DNA of 64,000 bases from CAIVVT01 sp963757265. Lineage in GTDB: Bacteria; Acidobacteriota; Terriglobia; Bryobacterales; Bryobacteraceae. A program made the position numbers and the translations under genes. Below, piece after piece: positions 16,161 to 24,173 of the stretch. Position 1 is the first letter of the stretch; every line of letters begins with the position of its first letter. The stretch lies in NCBI GenBank assembly GCA_963757265.1, contig CAVWRA010000006.1, positions 2,046,001 to 2,110,000 of the forward strand, given 5' to 3'. Under the pieces are notes generated by a model that was not told the DNA's origin, did no database searches, and saw nothing but the letters and a program-made list of their open reading frames with translations.

Positions 16161-18032
16161 ATGTCTCTCCTCGACGTCGTGTTCGGCCGCTCGCTCGCGT
16201 CGCATGAAGAGCGCGCTCAGCAAATTGGACCATTGGCTGGGATCCCGGTCTTCGGTCTGGACGCTCTCAGTTCCGCGGCCTACGGCCCTGAAGCCGCGCT
16301 GACACTCCTGATTCCGCTGGGAGCGGCAGGCATCGCCTATATCCTGCCAGTGAGTTTCAGCATTATCGTCCTGCTGGCCATCGTCTACTTCTCCTACCGC
16401 CAGACGATCGCGGCCTATCCCGGCGGCGGCGGCTCCTACACCGTCGCCAGCAGGAATCTCGGAGCCTTCCCCGGACTGCTCGCGGCCGCGGCGTTGATGA
16501 TCGACTACGTTCTCAACGTGGCCGTCGGCGTTTCGGCTGGCGTCGGCGCGCTGGTCTCCGCAATCCCGACGCTGCTGCCCTGGACGCTGCCCATCTGTCT
16601 TTGTGTCCTGCTTTGCATTACCATCGTGAACTTGCGCGGGGTGCGCGCGGCCGGGCTGTTCTTCATGGTTCCGACGTATCTGTTTCTGGTTTGCCTGCTG
16701 CTGATGATTGCAATCGGCGTCTTCAAAGCCATCGCCGCCGGCGGCCACCCGCTACCCGTCGTAGCGCCCCCCGCCATGCCGCTGCCCATCTCCACCCTGA
16801 GTGCCTGGATGCTGCTGCAGGTCTTTGCCAGCGGTTGTACGGCCATGACCGGCGTCGAGGCCGTCAGCAACGGCGTGAAGGCCTTCCGCGAGCCTGCCGT
16901 CCAAAACGCCCAGCGCACGCTGACCATCATCATCGCCTTCCTCATCCTGCTGCTCGCGGGGATCGCCTACCTCGCCACGGCCTATGGCATCGGCGCCACC
17001 GATCCCGGCAAAGCCGGGTACCAGAGTATCCTCTCCATGATGCTCGGCGCGGTGGCCGGGCGCGGGCTCTTCTATTACGTCAGCATCGCCTCGATCCTGC
17101 TGGTTCTCTCGCTGTCGGCTAATACCTCCTTCGCCGACTTCCCGCGTCTCTGCCGCATCATTGCCCAGGACGGTTTTCTGCCGCGATCGTTCGGCGCCGT
17201 CGGCCGGCGTCTGGTTTACTCGCAGGGCATTTGGGTCCTGGCGATTCTCTCCGCGGGCTTGTTAATCCTGTTTGGCGGCATCACCGACCGCCTGATCCCG
17301 CTGTTCGCCGTGGGCGCATTCCTGGCCTTCACGCTTTCCCAGGCCGGCATGGTCGTGCACTGGCGCAAACATAGCGACCAGGTCCGCTGGGGTCCCATGC
17401 TGATCAACGGCCTGGGCGCGTTGTCCACCGCCGTTACCGTGGTGGTCGTCCTCGTCGCCAAATTCGTTCAAGGCGCCTGGGTCACGTTGCTCCTGATTCC
17501 GTTCATGCTCGGCGTGATGGCCTGGGTGCGGCGCCACTATCGCCGCGTGGCGATCGAGATCGCGGACCTCACACCTTTGGAATTCACGGACGTCCAGCCG
17601 CCGATTGTCGTGCTACCTATCCTGGAGTGGAACCGAACCAGCCACAAAGCTCTGCAATTCTGCTACACGCTTTCCCGGGAAATCGTCGCCGTGCACATCG
17701 AGGTCGAGGGAGACACTGGCAGCAGGTTTTCCGAGGACTGGGTTCGCCTTGCCGAGGCCCCCGCCCTCGCCGCCGGATTGCCGGCCCCGCGGCTGGCCGT
17801 CCTGCCCTCGCCTTACCGCTGGGTCCTGCGCCCAATTCTCGAATTCACGCTCGACGTGGAGCGCCAAAACCCGCATCGCCAGATTGCCGTGGTCGTCCCC
17901 GAATTGGTCGAACGGCATTGGTACCACTATTTCCTGCACAACCAGCGGGCCGAGGTCTTAAAGACTCTGCTGCTGTTGCGCGGCAACCAGCGCATCGTAG
18001 TCGTGAATGTCCCGTGGTACTTGAAGTCGTAA
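16161..18032 (+). CDS. APC-superfamily permease, KimA-like (probable K+ importer)
   Basis: 623 residues. The N-terminal part (G-L-D-A-L-S-S-A-A-Y-G-P-E, then Y-P-G-G-G-G-S-Y) is APC-like with about 12 membrane helices up to residue ~450. The remainder (about 450-623) is soluble and opens with P-P-I-V-V-L-P-I-L-E-W-N. The combination of APC core plus C-terminal cytosolic domain, and the D-A-L-S-S-A-A-Y segment, is that of the KimA potassium/proton symporter group rather than a classical amino-acid permease. I see no c-di-AMP riboswitch upstream. The substrate remains inferred. Confidence 0.78.
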   Translation: MSLLDVVFGRSLASHEERAQQIGPLAGIPVFGLDALSSAAYGPEAALTLLIPLGAAGIAYILPVSFSIIVLLAIVYFSYRQTIAAYPGGGGSYTVASRNLGAFPGLLAAAALMIDYVLNVAVGVSAGVGALVSAIPTLLPWTLPICLCVLLCITIVNLRGVRAAGLFFMVPTYLFLVCLLLMIAIGVFKAIAAGGHPLPVVAPPAMPLPISTLSAWMLLQVFASGCTAMTGVEAVSNGVKAFREPAVQNAQRTLTIIIAFLILLLAGIAYLATAYGIGATDPGKAGYQSILSMMLGAVAGRGLFYYVSIASILLVLSLSANTSFADFPRLCRIIAQDGFLPRSFGAVGRRLVYSQGIWVLAILSAGLLILFGGITDRLIPLFAVGAFLAFTLSQAGMVVHWRKHSDQVRWGPMLINGLGALSTAVTVVVVLVAKFVQGAWVTLLLIPFMLGVMAWVRRHYRRVAIEIADLTPLEFTDVQPPIVVLPILEWNRTSHKALQFCYTLSREIVAVHIEVEGDTGSRFSEDWVRLAEAPALAAGLPAPRLAVLPSPYRWVLRPILEFTLDVERQNPHRQIAVVVPELVERHWYHYFLHNQRAEVLKTLLLLRGNQRIVVVNVPWYLKS

Positions 18033-18143
18033 CGGAACGCCCGGCCCAGCGCGCCTGACACGGACTGCGGCTGGAGAATGCCTCGCTCAAATTGCGAAGG
18101 GATCAGCAGCCCAAGGCGACTCGCGCATTCGATCTGGAAGCCC

Positions 18144-19088
18144 CTATTCGCCGGCCCAGTCATGGTAGCCGGCGGCCACGCCCGCCGGCGCGTCGGCGCC
18201 CGGATGGATGAACACCCGGTAGCGCAACCGCACGCTCGCGCCCGGCGCCAGCGTCAGGCTGCCATCCTTCGATGGGTCGCCCGTGAAGGCCCGCTCTCCG
18301 AACGGGTTGGCCGCCAACAACCCATAGTCGCGCGCGTGCCACCACACCGGATGAGAGGGGTTGTCCGGATGGTCGAAAATGGCGACCCCCACGGCGCGTC
18401 CTTCCAGCGTCCCGGCATAATCGACCCATGGCGCGCGCTGGCCCCACACCAGCGCCATGCCCGTCTGCCCGGCGCCATTGGTCATTTTGCCGGAGCCCTT
18501 GAGTTCGGTCAGCTCGTCCCTCAGGCGTAAGGCCAGGAAGCCCTCTTTGGTATCTCCGAAGACCACCTTGGCCACGGCGTGCAGCGTGATGTCGAAGTCG
18601 ATCGTGCGCACCGGGCCGTTGCCGGAAAAGAACATCGCGCGATCCTCAACCAGCAGCACTCGGCCCGCCGGGTCCCTCCATTCGAACACCGCCCACAGGA
18701 CTCCTTTTATCGGTCCATCCTGAATGTCACGGATTTCGCTGAGCACGATCAAGCCCTGTTTGCCCTGCCGCTGCTCGGCCTCATTCGCCCAGAAATCGAC
18801 GCCGTTGACGTCGCCATGGCCGATCCATACTCCGCGCTGGTGCGGGTGGTCGCGGCTGCCGGGCTCCGTCGTTTCCATCGGATACAGCCGCGTCAAACGC
18901 TGGCCGGAGGCATTGAGCAGCGGGTGCAGATAGGGTTTGGGAGCCGACGCGCCGAAGTAGAACGCGGTGAACGGCCGGCCGGCGATTTCCACGGCAATCG
19001 AGTCCGCCTGGCGCGTGAAATGAACCTGCGCACACACCGGGAGCACGCTCGCACAGACGAGAACAGAGGCTAAACAGCCCCGCCGCAT
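18144..19088 (-). CDS. Secreted PmoA-family (DUF6807) protein
   Basis: 314 residues with a signal peptide (cleavage near V-C-A-Q). The body has R-P-F-T-A-F-Y-F-G, H-P-L-L-N-A-S-G, the conserved D-H-P-H-Q-R-G-V-W-I-G-H-G-D-V-N-G motif and late W-W-H-A-R-D-Y-G-L-L-A-A-N-P-F-G. These are the hallmarks of the DUF6807 group annotated 'PmoA family', common in glycan-degrading Acidobacteriota and Planctomycetes and unrelated to methane oxidation. Its biochemical role is unknown. It stands alone, convergent with the KimA-like gene. Confidence 0.82.
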   Translation of the reverse strand: MRRGCLASVLVCASVLPVCAQVHFTRQADSIAVEIAGRPFTAFYFGASAPKPYLHPLLNASGQRLTRLYPMETTEPGSRDHPHQRGVWIGHGDVNGVDFWANEAEQRQGKQGLIVLSEIRDIQDGPIKGVLWAVFEWRDPAGRVLLVEDRAMFFSGNGPVRTIDFDITLHAVAKVVFGDTKEGFLALRLRDELTELKGSGKMTNGAGQTGMALVWGQRAPWVDYAGTLEGRAVGVAIFDHPDNPSHPVWWHARDYGLLAANPFGERAFTGDPSKDGSLTLAPGASVRLRYRVFIHPGADAPAGVAAGYHDWAGE

Positions 19089-19219
19089 GAAGCCAGTAGA
19101 TCACACGATAGGTAGAAAGCGCCAGCCGCGGCGCGGAACGCTTACCTTGTGATCGCTTGTAGGTCCTTCGACGGGTTCGCTACGATGGGTGTGGAATCAA
19201 AGGATAGGAGCGTCGCTAT

Positions 19220-19765
19220 ATGGGTCCCTTCGCCTGGGACAAGATGGTGCTCATCTTCCTCGTGGTGCTGGTGCTGTTCGGGCCCAAGGAACTGCCCAAG
19301 GTCGCGCGGACGATCGCCAAGTTCATGAACGACTTCAAGCGCGCCCGCACCGAGCTGCAGGAGACCTGGCAGCGCGAACTGTCGGCGCTGGAGCACGAAA
19401 CGCGGGACCTCCGCAAGGAACTGGATGTAACCAACGACCTCACCCCGTCCAGCACGGGTTACAACGACACCAGCTACCACCACGACTCTTCCTACGACTA
19501 CGGTTCGTACGGCTATCCGGATTCGAGCACGGAGGTGGCTGCGGCCGGCGCCGTGGCGGCTGCGGAGTCGACCAGCGAACCGCCCGCGGAGGCGGCCGCG
19601 GAAGCCACCGCGGAAGGGCCGCTGGCGGAAATGACGGAGCAGACGGGATCCGCGCCTGCTGCGGCCGAGGCCGTGCCGGTCATCGCGCCCGCGCAGGGCA
19701 CGGTGCCGACCGAGGCTTCGACAACGCCCCTCCCCGACGCCCACGACGCGCCGGCCGCATCCTGA
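19220..19765 (+). CDS. tatA: Sec-independent translocase TatA/TatB-type subunit
   Basis: 181 residues. A single N-terminal helix (M-V-L-I-F-L-V-V-L-V-L-F-G-P-K-E-L-P) carries the F-G-P hinge and is followed by the amphipathic helix K-V-A-R-T-I-A-K-F-M-N-D-F-K. The remainder is a long disordered tail rich in Ala, Glu, Ser and Tyr. A TAGGAG ribosome binding site lies 9 bases upstream. It lies next to tatC and would form the translocation pore for folded twin-arginine substrates, which this window encodes (Gfo/Idh oxidoreductase, GxGYxYP protein). TatA versus TatB identity is not decided. Confidence 0.9.
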   Translation: MGPFAWDKMVLIFLVVLVLFGPKELPKVARTIAKFMNDFKRARTELQETWQRELSALEHETRDLRKELDVTNDLTPSSTGYNDTSYHHDSSYDYGSYGYPDSSTEVAAAGAVAAAESTSEPPAEAAAEATAEGPLAEMTEQTGSAPAAAEAVPVIAPAQGTVPTEASTTPLPDAHDAPAAS

Positions 19766-19799
19766 ATGAGTTCGGAAAGGGCTTCCACACCAGACATCG

Positions 19800-20849
19800 A
19801 TGCCGAATTCAGACGATCCACAGGATCCGCACACTCCGCCTGAGCCTGAACAAGACGGGCGCCAGACCCCCGAACAAGCTCCCCAACCCACCCAGGCGCT
19901 GCAGCCTGCCGCCCCGGCCGCGCCCGTTGCCGTGCCCGCCAAGAGCGCTCCTCCGCCCGACGAACCGGAAGAGGAAGAGGGCATGCTGCGGATGAGCTTT
20001 CTGGAGCACCTGGAGGAGCTGCGCACCCGCATTATCCGCTGCTTGCTGGGCATGTTCGCCGCGTTCATGATCTCGATGTGCTTCATGCACGAGATGTGGG
20101 ACGCCGTCAAGCAGCCCATCGTGGTCGCGCTCAAGACGCTCGGCTATCCGCCCGAACTGGCGGCTCGCACGCCCATGGAAGGCATCTCCATCGTCTGGTT
20201 CCGGGTGCCCATTCTGGCCGCCATTTTCATCGCCTCGCCGTGGGTGGTCTACCAGGTCTGGGCCTTCATCGCGCCCGGTTTGTACAAGCGCGAGCGCCGC
20301 TGGGCCGTGCCCTTCATCCTCACCACGGCCGGCCTGTTCATCACCGGCGGCCTGTTCGCCTACTTCATCGCCTTCCGCTTCGCGCTGACCTTCCTGCTGA
20401 AGATCGGCAAGGACGCCGGCATCCGCCCCTACATCGCGCCCACCGAGTACATGGATCTGTTCGTCAACGTGATCCTGGGCGTGGCCTTGATCTTCGAGAT
20501 GCCGGTGCTCATCTTCTTCCTGACGCTGTTGCGCATCGTCACGCCCAGGTTTCTGCTGAAGCACTCGCGCTACGCCATCCTGGCCATTACCATCACCGCG
20601 GCCATCGTCACCCCGACGCCCGACGCGGTCACCATGACGCTCGTGGCGACGCCGATGATCCTGCTCTACTTTGTCGGCATCTTCGCCAGTTGGCTGCTGG
20701 TGCTGCGGCGCGAAGGACGCTCGTTCCCCTGGACTAAGTTCCTGTGGCCGCTATTGTGGATCCTCGTGCTGGCCGCGGCCGGCATGATCCTCGCGCTGGC
20801 CGTGTTCCACTACCACTGGCTGTGGAAGTGGCCGTTCTTCGTGAAGTAG
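19800..20849 (+). CDS. tatC: Sec-independent translocase subunit TatC
   Basis: 349 residues. A Pro/Ala/Glu-rich cytoplasmic extension of about 60 residues is unusually long for TatC. The canonical core begins at S-F-L-E-H-L-E-E-L-R-T-R-I-I and includes F-R-V-P-I-L-A-A, P-W-V-V-Y-Q-V-W-A-F-I-A-P-G-L-Y and A-I-V-T-P-T-P-D-A-V-T-M, with six membrane helices plus an extra hydrophobic C-terminal helix (W-I-L-V-L-A-A-A-G-M-I). TatC binds the twin-arginine signal. It follows tatA/B by about 35 bp. Confidence 0.93.
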   Translation: MPNSDDPQDPHTPPEPEQDGRQTPEQAPQPTQALQPAAPAAPVAVPAKSAPPPDEPEEEEGMLRMSFLEHLEELRTRIIRCLLGMFAAFMISMCFMHEMWDAVKQPIVVALKTLGYPPELAARTPMEGISIVWFRVPILAAIFIASPWVVYQVWAFIAPGLYKRERRWAVPFILTTAGLFITGGLFAYFIAFRFALTFLLKIGKDAGIRPYIAPTEYMDLFVNVILGVALIFEMPVLIFFLTLLRIVTPRFLLKHSRYAILAITITAAIVTPTPDAVTMTLVATPMILLYFVGIFASWLLVLRREGRSFPWTKFLWPLLWILVLAAAGMILALAVFHYHWLWKWPFFVK

Positions 20850-20936
20850 TGGCGTGCCGCAGTGACTTCGCTAGCCGGCGCAAAACCAACCAATGAGAGT
20901 TGCCGCTCAGAATACTCGCATCGCTGCCACAGTCGC

Positions 20937-21045
20937 TTTCAGAGCCGCGACCGCGAGGGAGCGGGCTGCGCTGTTTCTGAGCCGCGACCGTGAGGGAGCG
21001 GGCTGCGCTGTTTCTGAGCCGCGACCGTGAGGGAGCGGTTGTGCT
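20937..21045 (+). repeat. Three tandem 37-bp repeats, each containing a GNRA-loop hairpin
   Basis: The hairpins start at 20945, 20982 and 21019, exactly 37 bp apart. The unit is TTTC(A/T)GAG, then the 20-nt hairpin CCGC-GA-CC-GNRA-GG-GA-GCGG, then GCTGCGCTG. Loops are GCGA, GTGA and GTGA. The third unit ends in GGTTGTGCT like the copy at 749. It lies between tatC and tRNA-Ala with no coding sense. Three adjacent units without unique spacers rule out a CRISPR array. Confidence 0.8.
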
Positions 21046-21129
21046 AACGATCTCCTTGCGACAACCCAGTAGAACCCCACCCAGGGCGGCCTCGCAACCG
21101 CATGTTATATTGAAGACGGACTGTAGAGT

Positions 21130-21205
21130 GGGCGGCTAGCTCAGTTGGGAGAGCACCGCGTTCGCAACGCGGGGGTCGCGGGTTCAAGTCCCGCGCCGTC
21201 CACCA
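21130..21205 (+). tRNA. tRNA-Ala (anticodon CGC)
   Basis: 76 nt folding into a full cloverleaf. The acceptor GGGCGGC pairs with GCCGTCC (one G-U), the D arm is GCTC/GAGC, the anticodon stem CCGCG/CGCGG bears loop TTCGCAA (anticodon CGC), and the T arm is GCGGG/CCCGC with TTCAAGT. The 3' CCA is encoded. Inverted-repeat element A begins 30 bp downstream. Confidence 0.95.
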
Positions 21206-21235
21206 ATCATCTCTTCCCTCTCCAATCCATCCAAA

Positions 21236-21422
21236 CCAGCCCGGATGTTTCACCACGATCGCAGCGAGGCGCGATGAGAGGGCTGCAGATACGAGGCGCG
21301 CGACCGTCGCCGCCCGCAGGCGTACTTGGCGGTACGTCGAGGACGGGCGACGGCCAGCGCAACGAAGTAGATGCGGCCCTATCGCGCGCCGCAGCCGATG
21401 GTTGGTGAAACATCCGGGCTGG
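21236..21422. repeat. Long inverted-repeat structured element A (MITE-like)
   Basis: 187 bp bounded by perfect 20-bp inverted repeats (21236-21255 and 21403-21422, outer end CCAGCCCGGATGTTTCACCA). Inside, GCGCGAT...AGGGC pairs with GCCCTATCGCGC, and CGTAC (21321) pairs with GTACG (21332) in a small hairpin. The right half shares the blocks GGCGTAYTTG and AGCGCAACGAAGTAGA with element B at 23203. The right end overlaps the 3' end of the CapA-like gene and provides its stop codon. Confidence 0.75.
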
Positions 21423-22434
21423 CGGCCTGCAGAATCGCTTGGGCCTCGCGCGGCCTGGCCAGGCGCGGCGTGCTGGCATGCTCGATGACCACCGGCAGTA
21501 GCTCAATGCGCTCGAGCGTCGCGGCCGCGGCGCCGGCGGCCTTGGCCAGGCGCACCCGCAGCGCCAGGCCGTGCATCGTCTCGGCGCTCCACGTCTGATC
21601 GAAAACGAAATTGCCCAGGCCGTAGAAGATCGGTTTCCCCTTGTAGGATTCAAAGCTCTGCACCCAATGTGAATGCGCGCCCACCACCAGGTCGGCGCCG
21701 GCGTCCACGGCGGCGCGGGCGAACTCGATCTGGGCCTGATTCGGCTTGTGCGTGTACTCGTTGCCGGCGTGCATGCTGACGACGACGAAGTCCGCCCGGG
21801 CTCGGGCGCCGCCCACGGCGCGGCGCAGCCGGTCGCGGTCCTCCATGCGTGCGACGAATGGGTTGCGAGCCGCGCCGAGATCGTTGAGCGACGCGTAGGA
21901 GGCTCCCACAAAGGCGATGCGGATCCCGTTGGCCGTGACGATCGCCGGCTGCCACGCCCGGTCCGGATCCGCGCCCGCGCCGACGTGCTGGATGGCGTTT
22001 TCATCCAGCAGCCGGGCGGTGCGGCGCACGCCTGCGGGACCCTGATCGAGAGCATGGTTGTTGGCCAGGTTCAGAATCTGAAATCCGGCATCCACCAGGC
22101 CGCTGAGGGCATCGGCAGGCGCGCCGAAGACCATCCGGTTGACGGAGGGATGAGCCTGCGCGCCGGCGGCGAACGGCGACTCCAGGTTGCCGAAAGCGAA
22201 GGCCACCGAACCGAGCACGTCGCGCATTCCGCTGAACGGCCGCCGCGGATCACCGGATCGCTCGATGACGCCCGCCACGCCGCGCGCCAGCATGATGTCT
22301 CCCACCGCCAGAAACGTCGCGCTCGCACGCGGCCGGATCACCGGCAGCTCCGGCCCCCGCCGGCCCACGCCGCAGGCCGTCATGCCAACGGCCGCCAGGA
22401 GAGCGCAGGCGCTGATCGAGCGGGAGCCCCTCAT
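21379..22434 (-). CDS. CapA-like (poly-gamma-glutamate synthesis family) lipoprotein
   Basis: 351 residues from the ATG at 22434, chosen because it starts a lipoprotein-type signal (L-L-A-A-V-G-M-T-A-C). The PGA_cap/CapA metallophosphatase-like domain follows: F-L-A-V-G-D-I-M-L-A-R-G, G-N-L-E-S-P, L-N-L-A-N-N-H-A-L-D-Q-G, V-V-V-S-M-H-A-G-N-E and D-L-V-V-G-A-H-S-H-W-V-Q. CapA proteins act at the outer face of the membrane in capsule synthesis or polymer attachment. The last 14 or so residues (S-P-D-V-S-P-T-I-G-C-G-A-R) are encoded by the inverted-repeat element, so the native C terminus was probably replaced. Confidence 0.85.
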   Translation of the reverse strand: MRGSRSISACALLAAVGMTACGVGRRGPELPVIRPRASATFLAVGDIMLARGVAGVIERSGDPRRPFSGMRDVLGSVAFAFGNLESPFAAGAQAHPSVNRMVFGAPADALSGLVDAGFQILNLANNHALDQGPAGVRRTARLLDENAIQHVGAGADPDRAWQPAIVTANGIRIAFVGASYASLNDLGAARNPFVARMEDRDRLRRAVGGARARADFVVVSMHAGNEYTHKPNQAQIEFARAAVDAGADLVVGAHSHWVQSFESYKGKPIFYGLGNFVFDQTWSAETMHGLALRVRLAKAAGAAAATLERIELLPVVIEHASTPRLARPREAQAILQAASPDVSPTIGCGAR

Positions 22435-22683
22435 TGAAGTCAGGTTAGCAGCCCATTGCTCACCGCGAGGAAACGGGCGTCCTCGAGCCAGGGCGCGGAA
22501 GCGCGGCGACTGTCCCGGTTCCCTCCGGCTCCCCGTCACTGCCCGTGTGGCTGGCCGGCGCGTTCGATATGGATGGTTTCATCCAATCTTGAATCGCGGC
22601 CTCAGCGGCCCTCATCTGATTCGCGAGCGGATCGCTCGGCGCGATGCGCTACTCACAACAACAGCGAGGTTAATTCTTGAATT

Positions 22684-23055
22684 ATGGCGGGACGAATCGT
22701 AGGAATCGGCGGAATCTTCTTCAAATCGCCCGACGCGCCGGCACTGCGGGGTTGGTATAACCAACAACTCGGCATCAGCGCGTCCAGCGACGGCGCCATG
22801 TTCCCATGGCTCTCGAAAGCCGACCCCGCGCGCGAGCTCATGACAGTGTGGAGCGTCTTTCCGTCCACGTCGCCTTATATGGACCAGCCGTTCATGATCA
22901 ACTACATCGTCGAGGGGTTGGACGAGTTGCTCGCGACGTTGAGCGGGCAAGGCGTGCGTATCGATCCGAAGCGGGAGAACCATGAATACGGCCAATTCGC
23001 GTGGATTTACGATCTGGATGGCAACAAGATCGAGCTGTGGGAACCGCCGGCTTAG
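22684..23055 (+). CDS. VOC (glyoxalase/bleomycin-resistance fold) family protein
   Basis: 123 residues forming one VOC domain pair: G-I-G-G-I-F-F-K-S-P-D, W-Y-N-Q-Q-L-G-I, and D-L-D-G-N-K-I-E-L-W-E at the end, where the last Glu is a usual metal ligand. The family covers lyases, dioxygenases and antibiotic-binding proteins; the substrate here is unknown. No strong ribosome binding site is seen. It is flanked by the two inverted-repeat elements. Confidence 0.85.
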   Translation: MAGRIVGIGGIFFKSPDAPALRGWYNQQLGISASSDGAMFPWLSKADPARELMTVWSVFPSTSPYMDQPFMINYIVEGLDELLATLSGQGVRIDPKRENHEYGQFAWIYDLDGNKIELWEPPA

Positions 23056-23202
23056 CGCCCTCCCGGAAATGCTGGCCCCTGAGGCGGGATGCCCGGACGT
23101 GAGGCGCTGCACGAATGGCTTGTAGGCACACCGACCTTTAAGGAAAGGAGCTTTGGCGCCGGCAGCGGCGCAGTTCGCACCGCAATGCAACCCGGCCATC
23201 TA

Positions 23203-23407
23203 GCCTGCAATTCTCACACCGTTCGCGAGCGAAACGCGTGAGAGGCCCCCGTTCACAAAGCGAAGACAGCGAGGCGCGCGAAGGGAGGCGCGCGGAGGCG
23301 TATTTGAACAATACGTTGAGCACGGGGGGCGCCCCCTGGGCCCAGCGCAACGAAGTAGACATGGGTCTATCGCGCGTTGCAGCCGAAGGAGTGTGAGAAA
23401 TGCAGGC
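23203..23407. repeat. Long inverted-repeat structured element B (MITE-like)
   Basis: 205 bp bounded by 17-bp inverted repeats with one mismatch (23203-23219 and 23391-23407, GCCTGCAATTCTCACAC type). Interior AACGCG (23233) pairs with CGCGTT (23373), where element A has GGCGCG/CGCGCC. The small hairpin is CGTAT/ATACG where A has CGTAC/GTACG. These paired differences preserve the fold. The right end stops seven bases before the ribosome binding site of the RibD-like gene. Confidence 0.72.
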
Positions 23408-23426
23408 GAGCAAAGGAGAAATCACC

Positions 23427-24104
23427 ATGAGAAAGATCATCGCCCTGAATCACGTCACGCTCGACGGCGTCATCCAGTCGGGCGGCGGGCCGGAGGAGGA
23501 TTCGACAGGAGGCTTCACGCACGGGGGCTGGAGCATACCCTTCCGGTCGGAAGACGCGGGCAAGGCTGTGCTTGAGATCATGTCCCGTGAATTCGACCTG
23601 CTCTTGGGGCGCCGTACCTACGAAATCTGGGCGGCGTTCTGGCCCTATGGCGGCGATAATCCCGTCGCCAACGCCATCAACAAGGCAGCGAAATACGTGG
23701 TCACAAATAGCCTCGACCGATTCGACTGGGGGAACACGCATCGCATCGGCGGCGACGCCGTTGACGGGGTCCGCCGGCTGAAGGCCTCCGACGGGCCCGA
23801 ATTGCACATCTGGGGCAGCAGCCAATTGCTTCAGACGCTGATCGCCGCACAGCTGGTCGATGAGTTTCGCCTCTGGGTCTACCCGGTGGTTCTCGGCAAG
23901 GGCAAGCGGCTGTTCGAACCAGGCGTGCCGCCGTTTGGTCTTGCCCTGGTGGAGTCGCGCTGCACATCCAAGGGCATCCTCATAAACACGTACCGCCCGG
24001 TCGGCCCTCTCGCAAAGGTGCCACTTCCACCCGGCAATCCGTCCGACGCAGAACTCGCCCGGCGCAAGAAATGGGCGGCAGAGGATACCGCGGCTACATC
24101 GTAA
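23427..24104 (+). CDS. Dihydrofolate-reductase / RibD C-terminal fold family protein
   Basis: 225 residues from the ATG at 23427, preceded by AAGGAG at 23414; an ATG 27 bases further upstream lies inside repeat element B and lacks a ribosome binding site. Motifs: I-A-L-N-H-V-T-L-D-G-V-I-Q, F-D-L-L-L-G-R-R-T-Y-E-I-W-A-A-F-W, I-W-G-S-S-Q-L-L-Q-T-L and V-Y-P-V-V-L-G-K-G-K-R-L-F. This is the YyaP/YwjB-type group of small reductases with an NADPH-binding RibD_C fold. The substrate is unknown. It stands alone. Confidence 0.88.
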   Translation: MRKIIALNHVTLDGVIQSGGGPEEDSTGGFTHGGWSIPFRSEDAGKAVLEIMSREFDLLLGRRTYEIWAAFWPYGGDNPVANAINKAAKYVVTNSLDRFDWGNTHRIGGDAVDGVRRLKASDGPELHIWGSSQLLQTLIAAQLVDEFRLWVYPVVLGKGKRLFEPGVPPFGLALVESRCTSKGILINTYRPVGPLAKVPLPPGNPSDAELARRKKWAAEDTAATS

Positions 24105-24173
24105 ACACGGTGCATCTGGTATCGGCCGGTCGCGTCGCGGGAAAAGGGGAAAGGGAGTCCCCTTCCCGGAAGT

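Noticed and set aside
20937..21045. The 37-bp spaced repeats as a small CRISPR array
   Set aside because: The units are contiguous with no unique spacers, single copies occur elsewhere in the window, and no cas gene is present.
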